Origin: Planctomycetota bacterium | Lineage (GTDB): Bacteria; Planctomycetota; Phycisphaerae; Phycisphaerales; SM1A02 | Reading direction: 5' to 3' | Length of the DNA: 62,499 nt | NCBI GenBank assembly: GCA_003671055.1 | Contig: QWPV01000001.1 | Location: 9,983 to 72,481, forward strand | Part shown: positions 17,331-25,648 of the stretch, in pieces | Position numbering within the stretch: position 1 is the first letter of the stretch | Layout: the number at the start of each line of letters is the position of its first letter | Made by a program: the position numbers and the translations under genes | Notes under the pieces: model-generated | Seen by the model: the letters and a program-made list of their open reading frames with translations, nothing else | The model's database searches: none | Told to the model about the DNA's origin: nothing

Positions 17331-18701
17331 ATGCATGATCCAATCGTGACGCAACTGTCCTCCCTGTTTCTTCCGCTCAAGCTCGCTGCGAAGTTCGCGT
17401 CGAGTTTTCATCCAAGCGCGCTTCCGCAACAACTGCAGCGCAACTATGCGCGCGAACTTCTCTCCTGGGTTTTTCTCCCCACGATGCTCGCCGCAATCGA
17501 AGGCGGCACGCTGTCGATCATCGTTGGAAAGGCATTCTTCGGGCAACCAGGCGTCACCGCAGGCAGCCTCAGCCTCGCGATCGCATGGGTGACCGCAGCA
17601 CCAAATCTCGCGAACACAACAAGTTTCATCTGGTCCGCACTCTCACGCGGCCGACCAAAAGTTGCATTCATCAGCGCGCTACAAATCGCCACCGCAATCC
17701 TCATCGGACTCATTGCGCTGCTTCCACGCGACGGCAACGGTCTCCTCGGTATCTGCATCCTCGCGGGGCTCGCACGCGCGACGTGGACGGGCGTCATCAC
17801 GGTGCGCACTGCGGTCTGGCGCAACAACTATCCCAAAGCAGATCGCGCGCAAATCGCTGGAAAAATGGCGACTGTGCAAGCGCTCGTGCTTGCGGCCGCA
17901 GGGCTCCTCGTCGGTCAAGTGATGGATCTCTCCCCGCGCAATTATCAACTGCTCTTTCCGTTGCTCGCGCTCTTCGGTCTGCTCGGCAACCAGATCTACT
18001 CAACGGTGCGACTCAGGGGCGGCAAGAAACTCATGCACGCCGAACGCGTGAGTCGCGCGGGTACTGTGGGCCTCAACCCCACGGGCATGATTCACTTGCT
18101 CAAAGCAGATCCGCTCTACGCAGAGTTCATGGGGTGGATGATGCTTTTCGGATTCGGCAATCTCATGCTCGGTCCACCGATTGCATACGTCCTCACGCAA
18201 GAGCTGCACACGAATTATCTCGAAGGCATTCTCGTGATGAGCGTGATTCCGCTGGCTGTCATGCCGCTCGCGATTCCCCTCTGGGCGCGCTTGCTTGATC
18301 GTTGTCACGTCGTGGAGTTTCGCGCCGTGCACGGTTGGGCGTTCGTTGCAGCGAGCGCGTTCTGCACTGCTGCAACTGTGTTTCATTCCATCTGGCTCTT
18401 CTATCTATCCGGCGTTGCCATGGGCATCGGATACGCCGGCGGCACGCTCGCGTGGAACCTCGGTCATCATGATTTCGCCCCCGCTGAACGCGACAGCGAC
18501 TACATGGCGGTGCATGTCACGCTCAACGGAGTCCGCGGACTCTTCGCACCGATGGTTGCGTGGGCTCTCTACGAATGGCTCGCGCCGCGCGGATACAGCG
18601 GAATCGTGATGCTTATCTGCACTTTCGTGAACGTGATCGGCGTCATCGGATTCATCCACATGCGCCGCAAGATTCGCAAGGGCTTAGCGGCGATTGTCTG
18701 A
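17331..18701 (+). CDS. MFS transporter
   Basis: 456 aa with about 11-12 hydrophobic helices in the order expected of the major facilitator superfamily. Helices such as IAWVTAAPNLANTTSFIWSA, LGICILAGLARATWTGVITV and IVMLICTFVNVIGVIGFIHM are clear. A cytoplasmic loop (RLRGGKKLMHAERVSRAG) separates the halves. No classical sugar- or drug-specific motif was identified. It resembles the MFS protein at 33523-34899 in length and in its charged N-terminal leader. The substrate is unknown. Confidence 0.85.
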   Translation: MHDPIVTQLSSLFLPLKLAAKFASSFHPSALPQQLQRNYARELLSWVFLPTMLAAIEGGTLSIIVGKAFFGQPGVTAGSLSLAIAWVTAAPNLANTTSFIWSALSRGRPKVAFISALQIATAILIGLIALLPRDGNGLLGICILAGLARATWTGVITVRTAVWRNNYPKADRAQIAGKMATVQALVLAAAGLLVGQVMDLSPRNYQLLFPLLALFGLLGNQIYSTVRLRGGKKLMHAERVSRAGTVGLNPTGMIHLLKADPLYAEFMGWMMLFGFGNLMLGPPIAYVLTQELHTNYLEGILVMSVIPLAVMPLAIPLWARLLDRCHVVEFRAVHGWAFVAASAFCTAATVFHSIWLFYLSGVAMGIGYAGGTLAWNLGHHDFAPAERDSDYMAVHVTLNGVRGLFAPMVAWALYEWLAPRGYSGIVMLICTFVNVIGVIGFIHMRRKIRKGLAAIV

Positions 18702-18763
18702 TCGAAACACGCGGACTTTGTTAGACTCTCCGATCCGCCCCAATGCTTCCCGAGGCATGGGGC

Positions 18764-18800
18764 ACCGGTTTCTGTTGTGACTCATTTGTCACAACCCGGT
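18764..18800 (+). promoter_or_regulatory. rpsA leader hairpin
   Basis: GTTGTGAC (18774-18781) pairs with GTCACAAC (18788-18795) around a TCATTT loop. After a 5-nt bulge on the 5' side, ACCGG (18764-18768) extends the stem with CCGGT (18796-18800), giving 13 bp in total. It sits about 50 nt upstream of the rpsA start. S1 autoregulates through a structured leader in E. coli, so a similar role here is plausible but inferred. Confidence 0.5.
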
Positions 18801-18822
18801 TTCATCACTCTCGGAGGCCGCG

Positions 18823-18870
18823 ATGGCGGCGTGCACTGGAACAGTTTCTCTATGGTCGACTACAACCTGA
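18823..18870 (+). CDS. Possible 15-codon leader peptide overlapping the rpsA start
   Basis: ATG at 18823 is preceded at 5-nt spacing by the strong Shine-Dalgarno GGAGG (18813-18817), the best ribosome binding site near rpsA. The frame encodes MAACTGTVSLWSTTT and stops at TGA 18868-18870, inside codons 6-7 of rpsA and out of frame with it. Such an arrangement could feed ribosomes to the poorly primed rpsA start at 18852. It is too short to be certain. Confidence 0.4.
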   Translation: MAACTGTVSLWSTTT

Positions 18871-20639
18871 TTGAAGATCTCAAGCTCGATTTCGGCGACA
18901 TGGATTCGCTCATGCGCGATTCCCTCGGCGATCACGACGCTGAAGGCGGCATGGAACAATTTCTCACAGACGATCTCGCGGGTCTCACCGCGGGCAGCCT
19001 CCGCAAGGGGCGCGTCGTGGGCTTCGCTGGCAACAACGTTGTCGTCGAAGTTGGACTCAAGAGCGAAGGTCTCATCGACCGCAATGAATTCGACGACACC
19101 GATGTTGCTGTTGGTGATGAAGTCGAAGTCCTTCTCGAAACACTCGAAGACGAAACTGGCGGCATCCGCGTTTCGAAGCGCAAGGCCGATCGCATCCGTG
19201 GTTGGGAAACGATTCTCCTCCACAAGAAGGAAGGCGATGTTGTCGAAGGCAAGTGCCTCCGCAAGATCAAGGGCGGTCTGCTCGTCGACATCGGCGTGCC
19301 CGTCTTCCTCCCTGCATCGCAGGTGGATGTGCGTCGTCCGCAAGACATTGGTGAATTCGTCGGCCGCACACTGCGCGCGACGATTCTCAAGATCGACGAA
19401 GAGCGACGCAACATCGTCATCTCTCGTCGTAAGCTCATCGAAGAAGAGCGCGAGAGCGCGAAGAAGCGTTTCCTCGATGGCGTGAAAGAAGGCGATCTCA
19501 TTCGCGGCTTCGTCACGAACATCGCGGAATTCGGCGCATTCGTCGATCTCGGTGGCCTCGATGGCTTGCTCCACATCACGGATATGTCGTGGGGTCGCGT
19601 GAATCATCCTTCTGAAATCGTGCGCATTGGCGACGAGATCGAAGTGAAGATTCTCAACATCGATCGTGAGCGCGAGAAGATCGCACTCGGTCTCAAGCAG
19701 AAGGAAACTTCGCCTTGGGAACAAATCGAGAAGACGTATCCCGTCGGCTGCCGCGCGAAGGGCGCAGTGGTCAGCCTCATGTCCTACGGCGCATTCGTGC
19801 GTCTCGAAGAGGGCATCGAAGGTCTCGTGCACATCTCTGAGATGTCATGGACGCGTCGCATCAACCACCCAAGCGAGATCGTCGCCGTCGCACAGGAAGT
19901 GGACGTGGTTGTCCTCGACATCAACAAGGAGAAGCTCGAAATCTCGCTCGGTATGAAGCAGACCGAGATCAATCCTTGGGATCTCGTCGCAGAGAAGTAC
20001 CCACCAGGAACCGTCATCGAAGGCAAGGTTCGCAACCTCGCCAACTACGGCGCGTTCATCGAGATCGAACCAGGCATCGATGGTCTGCTCCATGTCGGTG
20101 ACATCAGCTGGACGAAGAAGGTCGGTCACCCGAACGAGCTGTACAAGAAGGGCGATGTTGTGAAGTGCGTCGTGATCGATGTTGACCAAGAGCGTCAGCG
20201 TGTCGGTCTCGGCGTGAAGCAAATCCAAGAAGATCCGTGGAGCGAAGCAATTCCATCCGCGTACCGTCCTGGCATGATCGTCAAGGGCACGATCACGAAG
20301 ATCACGAACTTCGGCGTCTTCGTCGAACTCGAAGACGGGCTCGAAGGCCTCCTTCACATCTCCGAGCTCTCCGATCAGAAGATCGAGAACCCACAAGATG
20401 TCGTCAAGGTTGGTCAAGAAGTCGATGTCAAGATTCTTCGTGTCGACACCGACGATCGCAAGATCGGCCTCAGCCTCAAGCGCGCACAATGGGGCGCAGC
20501 GGTTGAAGAGAACAAGGCGCAGCAACAAGCCCAAGGCGAGCCAGGCGAGAAGAAGGCTCGTCAGCCACGCGAAGGCGGACCAGCACGCGGCGGTCTCGAC
20601 GACCACGGCGCAATGGGCTCCGACCGCTTCGAGTTCTAA
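18852..20639 (+). CDS. rpsA: 30S ribosomal protein S1
   Basis: 595 aa. Six S1 (OB-fold) RNA-binding repeats are visible. Two are diverged N-terminal ones (KGRVVGFAGNNVVVEVGLKSEG and GDVVEGKCLRKIKGGLLVDIG); four are canonical, each with a GAFV or GVFV element and an LLHI or LVHI element (IAEFGAFVDLG, MSYGAFVRLE, NYGAFIEIE, NFGVFVELE). The C-terminus is a charged, low-complexity tail. S1 brings mRNA to the 30S subunit. The start at MVDYNLIEDL is preferred over GTG 18777, which falls inside the leader hairpin; the chosen ATG has only a weak Shine-Dalgarno, as in other rpsA genes. Confidence 0.95.
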   Translation: MVDYNLIEDLKLDFGDMDSLMRDSLGDHDAEGGMEQFLTDDLAGLTAGSLRKGRVVGFAGNNVVVEVGLKSEGLIDRNEFDDTDVAVGDEVEVLLETLEDETGGIRVSKRKADRIRGWETILLHKKEGDVVEGKCLRKIKGGLLVDIGVPVFLPASQVDVRRPQDIGEFVGRTLRATILKIDEERRNIVISRRKLIEEERESAKKRFLDGVKEGDLIRGFVTNIAEFGAFVDLGGLDGLLHITDMSWGRVNHPSEIVRIGDEIEVKILNIDREREKIALGLKQKETSPWEQIEKTYPVGCRAKGAVVSLMSYGAFVRLEEGIEGLVHISEMSWTRRINHPSEIVAVAQEVDVVVLDINKEKLEISLGMKQTEINPWDLVAEKYPPGTVIEGKVRNLANYGAFIEIEPGIDGLLHVGDISWTKKVGHPNELYKKGDVVKCVVIDVDQERQRVGLGVKQIQEDPWSEAIPSAYRPGMIVKGTITKITNFGVFVELEDGLEGLLHISELSDQKIENPQDVVKVGQEVDVKILRVDTDDRKIGLSLKRAQWGAAVEENKAQQQAQGEPGEKKARQPREGGPARGGLDDHGAMGSDRFEF

Positions 20640-20673
20640 GCGCAAGGTTCGTTAGCACATCAATCACCAATCC

Positions 20674-20711
20674 CCCGCCCGCAGCCCACGCTGCGGGCGG
20701 GTTTTGTTTTT
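20674..20711 (+). terminator. Rho-independent terminator of rpsA
   Basis: An 11-bp stem, CCCGCCCGCAG / CTGCGGGCGGG, with loop CCCACG is followed by TTTTGTTTTT. It lies 35 bp after the rpsA stop. Confidence 0.93.
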
Positions 20712-20784
20712 GCGTGTGCTGAAGCGCGTTTTTGCGTTTCGATAATTGGCATGGACTCGCGCGCGATCGGGAGTACATTCCGAT

Positions 20785-22977
20785 ATGCACATTGATATCG
20801 CCCTATTGCTCCATGCTGCGCTTGCGCTCTCGAGTCCGAATGCACCGGTGCCTCCGCAAGTTGTTGCTGCCGCGCCTCGCGTTGACGCGCAGCCTCGCTT
20901 TCGCGCCATTGCGGGCGAACTTGATTTCACGGGCGAGCTCATCGCGCGTCCTCGGCAGGATCTCACGCGTGCGGAGCGGAAGGCTGCGCTGAAGTTGATC
21001 GCGGGCGAGACGCTTCGGCATCACGCGGCGACGGATGAGTTCATTCTTTGCAGCGGTGTCGCGCTTGAGCCACTTGGTGCGTATGAGAATCGCCGCAGCG
21101 ACTCGCTGCTTGCGAGCGGACTCTTTCAGTATGTGCATCCGAACTGGATGCTCTATCCGGTCACTGTGCCGAATGATCCTCGCGTTGGTGAGCAGTGGCA
21201 TCACGCGATGATGCATTCGTATGACGCGTGGACGATTTCGAGCGGCTCGCCGTCGGTGATCGTCGCTGTGACGGATACGGGCATCGTGCCGCACGAAGAT
21301 TTGACGCATCGCGTGAGTGGCTACAACGCAGTTTCACTCGTGCCTGAAGCACTCGGCGGTGATCTCACTGATATCCATGGTCACGGGACACATGTTGCAG
21401 GATGCGCAGCAGCAACTGGCGACAATGGCGTCGGTGTTGCGGGCAGCGGATGGAATCTTTCGGTGATGCCGATTCGCGTGAGCGAGGCATCGAATGGCGG
21501 CGCGTCGTTTGAATCGCTGCTCGCTGGTTCGCGTTGGGCGATTGAAAATGGCGCGAAGGTCACAAGCGCTAGTTACTCCGGCATTGGCTACGACGCGGTG
21601 GAAACGACTGGCGCTTACATTCACTCGCTCGATGGTTCACTCATGTGGGCAGCGGGAAACTCTTCAACCAATCACGCGGGTTGGGATTTCGAGAATGTGC
21701 TCGTCGTTGGCGCGAGCGATTCCAACGATCAGCGCGCGTACTTCTCGAGCTACGGTCGCGGCGTTGATCTCTTCTCGCCTGGAGTTGGGATCCTGAGTTC
21801 GACAACCGATGGTGGATACCAAGCCTGGAGCGGCACAAGCATGGCGACGCCGGTTGCCAACGGCGCGCTCGGCGTGATTCGCTCGGCAAATCCAGCGCTT
21901 TCGGCGCGGCACGCGGAGTACATCCTCCTGCACACCTGTGATAGTTGGGGAGACATGGCGAACTCGGTGGAGTGGGGCTTCGGTCGCATTCATCTTCAAC
22001 ATGCAGCCGAACAGGCGATCGCTGCCTCGTCGCCGCAAGCGCCCATTGCACGCAATGATTACATGCGATCATTTGTGGGCGCGGATGTCTTGATCGACGC
22101 ACTCATCAACGATTACGACGCAAACATGGATACGCTCGTGTTTGATTGGGTCGCGAGCGAGAGTTCACTTGGTGATGTTGTGGAGATCGAACCGCTGCAG
22201 GGCGCAGGCTCACCCGTGCAGATTCGCATGCTCGCGGACATCGACGCGCCCACTGGACTGCGCACCATCGCCTATCGACTTCGCGAACCGATCGCGGGGC
22301 AAACTGCGGAAGCAGTGATGACCGTGATGCTCGAGCCGCTTCGTGTTGCAGTGCAGCCCGTGGGTGAACTACCTGGGCTCGCGTGCAACTACTACGCGAT
22401 TGATGCACTCAGCGCATTACCTGATTGGTCGACACTCACGCCCTACCGCTCTGAATTTGTGCGGGAAATCAACTACGCGAGCACGAATGGCAATTACGCC
22501 AACAGTGAACGCGCTGATCAAGTTGGCGCGGTGTATGACGGCTGGCTGTCCGTGCCGGCGCCCGGCTTGTGGACGGTGTCCATCACCTCCGATGACGGTT
22601 CACGCATGTCCATCGGCAACGAAATGGTGATCAACAACGATGGCCTGCACGGCATGCAAACCGCCTCCGCGCAGTTCGCGTTTAGCGCGGGCATGTATCC
22701 GATTCGACTCGAGTTCTTCGAGAACGGCGGCGGTGCAGGATTCACCGTCAACTGGATTGGTCCGGGCATGCCCTCCGCCGCGATCGCTGCGCCGTACTTC
22801 TTCCATGGTGGCGCAGTTTCACCAGCGGATATCAATCACGATGGACGCATCGACGCTGCGGATCTTGCGGCGGTACTGAGTGCATGGGGTTCAACGAGTG
22901 GTGACGCGGACATCAACAACGATGGCGTCGTCAACGCGGTCGACCTGTCGTTCATCTTGAGTGGTTGGGGCGAGTAA
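20785..22977 (+). CDS. Secreted subtilisin-like serine protease with PA14 and dockerin-like domains
   Basis: 730 aa from an ATG giving a short hydrophobic signal (MHIDIALLLHAALALSS). The S8 peptidase domain (about residues 150-415) has the complete triad: Asp in VIVAVTDTGIVPHEDL, His in DIHGHGTHVAGC, Ser in SGTSMATPVANGA. A beta-rich region follows, then a PA14-like domain (about 550-680; YDGWLSVPAPGLWTVSITSD, GMYPIRLEFFENGGGAG), which usually binds carbohydrate, and a C-terminal double EF-hand dockerin-like module (DINHDGRIDAADL, DINNDGVVNAVDL). It is predicted to be an extracellular protease displayed or assembled through its C-terminus. Confidence 0.92.
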   Translation: MHIDIALLLHAALALSSPNAPVPPQVVAAAPRVDAQPRFRAIAGELDFTGELIARPRQDLTRAERKAALKLIAGETLRHHAATDEFILCSGVALEPLGAYENRRSDSLLASGLFQYVHPNWMLYPVTVPNDPRVGEQWHHAMMHSYDAWTISSGSPSVIVAVTDTGIVPHEDLTHRVSGYNAVSLVPEALGGDLTDIHGHGTHVAGCAAATGDNGVGVAGSGWNLSVMPIRVSEASNGGASFESLLAGSRWAIENGAKVTSASYSGIGYDAVETTGAYIHSLDGSLMWAAGNSSTNHAGWDFENVLVVGASDSNDQRAYFSSYGRGVDLFSPGVGILSSTTDGGYQAWSGTSMATPVANGALGVIRSANPALSARHAEYILLHTCDSWGDMANSVEWGFGRIHLQHAAEQAIAASSPQAPIARNDYMRSFVGADVLIDALINDYDANMDTLVFDWVASESSLGDVVEIEPLQGAGSPVQIRMLADIDAPTGLRTIAYRLREPIAGQTAEAVMTVMLEPLRVAVQPVGELPGLACNYYAIDALSALPDWSTLTPYRSEFVREINYASTNGNYANSERADQVGAVYDGWLSVPAPGLWTVSITSDDGSRMSIGNEMVINNDGLHGMQTASAQFAFSAGMYPIRLEFFENGGGAGFTVNWIGPGMPSAAIAAPYFFHGGAVSPADINHDGRIDAADLAAVLSAWGSTSGDADINNDGVVNAVDLSFILSGWGE

Positions 22978-23132
22978 TCGCTCAGCACAACGCGATGAAG
23001 GCGAAGAGCGCAAGAAGAAGGATCTTGCGGCGGTTATCACTTGGAGCGAGAATAGTGGACAGAATCATGGCAGCCTCGTGTCTTCAATTGTGCACTCGAT
23101 GGTATCGAGCGGGTTTCGCAGGCATCGTTCCG

Positions 23133-24953
23133 ATGGAACGGTCTCTGCGTCCGATGGAAATGTGCCACAACTTCACGCGTGTGCCAATCTTGTTTGCCGC
23201 ATTCTGTGTGCTTGGAATCCCATTGGGGTCGGTCTGTACGGTCTGTGCTGCGCAAACCACCACTGCCACACCGGAGGAGGCTTCCGACGCGCCCGCGCTT
23301 GAGTCTGCGATAGACGCTTTTCTCACCGCACGACGTTGGCTTGACGCGCCGAACCTTCCGCAACTCGACGATTCTGCCGCAGCGATCCCGCTCAGCGGCA
23401 CTTCGATGGTCGTGGTTCTTCTGCGCACTGCGCAGGGTCGACTCGTGGGCATCGGCGAAGACGCTGGTGGCGATGGGCTGATGCTACGACGCGCGCTTGG
23501 CCGTGCATTTGCGAAGGCGCTCGGCCACGAATCCATTGTGCGAGTACGCGAAAGTTTCGGCGATGAGATCGGCAAAGCGCTCTCGATCGAAATCGAACTC
23601 TGCGGCACGGCGACACCGCTCCTCGGCCGCACGATCAAAGATGCTGCCACGCGTGTTGCGCCTGGCATTGATGGCATCGCACTCCGCCGCGGCGAAGAAT
23701 ACTTTCGACTCTCGCCTGCGCGATTACTTTCGATCGATAGCGCCGAGCGACCTGAAGGCGCGATTCGAATGCTTATCTCTGATGCGGGATTGCCGAGTGA
23801 AGATCTTCCGCAACTCGGTGTGCGCGATTCCGTTGCACTGTTGAGTTTTCGATCGATACGCGTTGGACAATCCACGCCAAGCGCCCAGCCCATCGCGCTC
23901 TCGCGCGCCGGTCGAGTGATTGATGCACTCGACTGCACGCGAAGTGCGCAAGGCGCGTTCCTTGAAGCACTCATCACGCGACTCGCTCGCGATGTTGTCC
24001 AACTTGCGCCCAATCAATCGCCGATCATCACAGGCGATTATGATGGGATTGCAGCGACGCACGAACCTGCGCTCGCAAGACTTCGCGAACAAGCGCTCGT
24101 CGCATTCACTCTCGCAACAGCATCGCAGTGGACGCATCTCTCCGATGCAGTCCGCGCGCGTGCAACCGAGAGCGCAGAACGCGCGATGGAAAGCGTGCGG
24201 CGCGCACCAGAGCCTCCAACGCCCGCAGTGGATGCGTATGTGCTTCTTGCACTCAACGCGCTTGAACCGCTAGCGAGACCAGAACATGCCACTGCGCGTG
24301 CAGCGCTTGTGAAACGACTCAGCGAAACTTCCGCCAAGGAACGAGACGCTGACTCGCTTGCGCTCATCGCATGCGCGCTGTTGCAAGCGAAGTGCGCGCT
24401 CGGCAATGAACTGCTCACGCAAGCATGGACGCAAGATGAAAATGTGCGCGTGCGAAATCTTGCGTGGCTCGCGCTTGGAGAGTCGCTGCAAGCAGAGTCC
24501 ACGCACGCAAAGGATTTGCGAAACCTCGCCGCACTCGTCACCGCACGCCAACTCATCGACGCACCAGTGGGAACACCCGCAGATCAACTCGGTGGATTCG
24601 ATCTCGGCGCGCGCACTGGAGCGCAAGCCGGTGGACGACTCAGTAGCGTCGACAGTCAATCCTCGCGACCAACCTACGCACTCGCGCTGCTTCTTGCGAA
24701 TGAAGATGTAACGACGAGCGACAACCTCAACAACGCCGTTCGCACACAAGCACTCTCGCTGCGTTTCCTCCGTCAACTCATGCTCGACGCGCCACTCACA
24801 GGCTTGATGCGCGATGGCGATGACGCGCAGGATCGCATCCGCGCATCTCTTGGCACTTATCGATGCCCGCTTGCCGCACAAGCGATGACGATTCTCGCTG
24901 TGGGTGAGAGCCTTCGAGCAATCGACGCGCGGAGCGCAGCGCAGCGGCAATAA
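23133..24953 (+). CDS. Uncharacterised secreted protein with AMMECR1-like and helical-repeat halves
   Basis: 606 aa from this ATG; the start is uncertain because the frame is open back to 22965 with several Met codons. A signal peptide (VPILFAAFCVLGIPLGSVCTVCAAQ) is clear. The first half (LRTAQGRLVGIGEDAGGDGLMLRRALGRAFAKAL and LGVRDSVALLSFRSIRVG) vaguely resembles AMMECR1-type domains; the second half is alanine-rich and helical (LALNALEPLARPEHATARAA), like alpha-alpha toroid repeats. No catalytic motif was seen. It is probably periplasmic or surface-located; function unknown. Confidence 0.65.
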   Translation: MERSLRPMEMCHNFTRVPILFAAFCVLGIPLGSVCTVCAAQTTTATPEEASDAPALESAIDAFLTARRWLDAPNLPQLDDSAAAIPLSGTSMVVVLLRTAQGRLVGIGEDAGGDGLMLRRALGRAFAKALGHESIVRVRESFGDEIGKALSIEIELCGTATPLLGRTIKDAATRVAPGIDGIALRRGEEYFRLSPARLLSIDSAERPEGAIRMLISDAGLPSEDLPQLGVRDSVALLSFRSIRVGQSTPSAQPIALSRAGRVIDALDCTRSAQGAFLEALITRLARDVVQLAPNQSPIITGDYDGIAATHEPALARLREQALVAFTLATASQWTHLSDAVRARATESAERAMESVRRAPEPPTPAVDAYVLLALNALEPLARPEHATARAALVKRLSETSAKERDADSLALIACALLQAKCALGNELLTQAWTQDENVRVRNLAWLALGESLQAESTHAKDLRNLAALVTARQLIDAPVGTPADQLGGFDLGARTGAQAGGRLSSVDSQSSRPTYALALLLANEDVTTSDNLNNAVRTQALSLRFLRQLMLDAPLTGLMRDGDDAQDRIRASLGTYRCPLAAQAMTILAVGESLRAIDARSAAQRQ

Positions 24954-25068
24954 CTGCAACCGCACCTCCCGTGCATTCGATTGCACCTTCCAGAATTCTT
25001 CCCACTTCCGCTCCTCAGCAACCGATATCCAACATTCAGGTAGGCTTCCAAGCTCGGTCAATTCCCCC

Positions 25069-25515
25069 ATGCAGACCTCTGTCGTCAAGTTCATCGCGCT
25101 TCTCCTCCTGCTTTCGCAGTCGTGGATGGGCCTTGCGCGTGGACAAAACCTCTGCTTCGAACTTGCGCCATGCGATGCACATGAAGTTTCGTCGCATGCG
25201 GGTTGCGGGCACGACGCGCTCGACGAAACTGCGCACGTACACGGCATCATTGACCTCGAGCAGCACGAGCATCCTGATTGCGGATGTCATCTCCATCTGA
25301 CTGTTCCGAATTGCGAACTCGCGCGATTCACGCACGAACAAACCTTCAATGTGGATGCTGCGTTGATTGTGGATGCGTTCGTTCCAAGCCCACCGCTTCT
25401 CGACACGCTCGTCGTTATCGCAGCTGCTGCACGATCGCCAGATCCTCCCGACAAACCGCTGCACATGATCTTCGGTGAATTGCGCGGCCTTCGCGCAACT
25501 GTGCTCGTCGTCTAG
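25069..25515 (+). CDS. Secreted Cys/His-rich protein of the metal-efflux cluster
   Basis: 148 aa from the ATG opening a signal peptide (VVKFIALLLLLSQSWMGLARG). The mature N-terminal half is dense in potential metal ligands: CDAHEVSSHAGCGHD, AHVHGII, EQHEHPDCGCHLHL. It lies 133 bp upstream of the TolC-like gene and faces the same way, so it is probably the first gene of the efflux operon and a periplasmic metal-binding or sensing factor. No named family is recognised; the role is inferred from composition and context. Confidence 0.7.
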   Translation: MQTSVVKFIALLLLLSQSWMGLARGQNLCFELAPCDAHEVSSHAGCGHDALDETAHVHGIIDLEQHEHPDCGCHLHLTVPNCELARFTHEQTFNVDAALIVDAFVPSPPLLDTLVVIAAAARSPDPPDKPLHMIFGELRGLRATVLVV

Positions 25516-25648
25516 TGCTTCCGTCGCGCAGGGATGCCGCTCTAAAAGCATCGCACTGCCAGTGACGTTCGAAGCGTTTGACGCAACTCTCCATCTCATG
25601 TCTTTGTAAAGCGTGCCGCATTCGATGCTGCATTCTGGAGTTCACTCC

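Noticed and set aside
18777-18851. N-terminal extension of rpsA from GTG 18777.
   Set aside because: The extension lies inside the leader hairpin, has no ribosome site and does not resemble S1 N-termini.
18789-19832. 347-codon minus-strand frame opposite rpsA.
   Set aside because: Typical antisense shadow of a GC-rich gene; rpsA on the other strand is certain.
22965-23132. N-terminal extension of the 606-aa secreted protein back to 22965.
   Set aside because: It would place a basic segment ahead of the signal peptide and overlap the protease gene; the internal start is preferred, though not proven.
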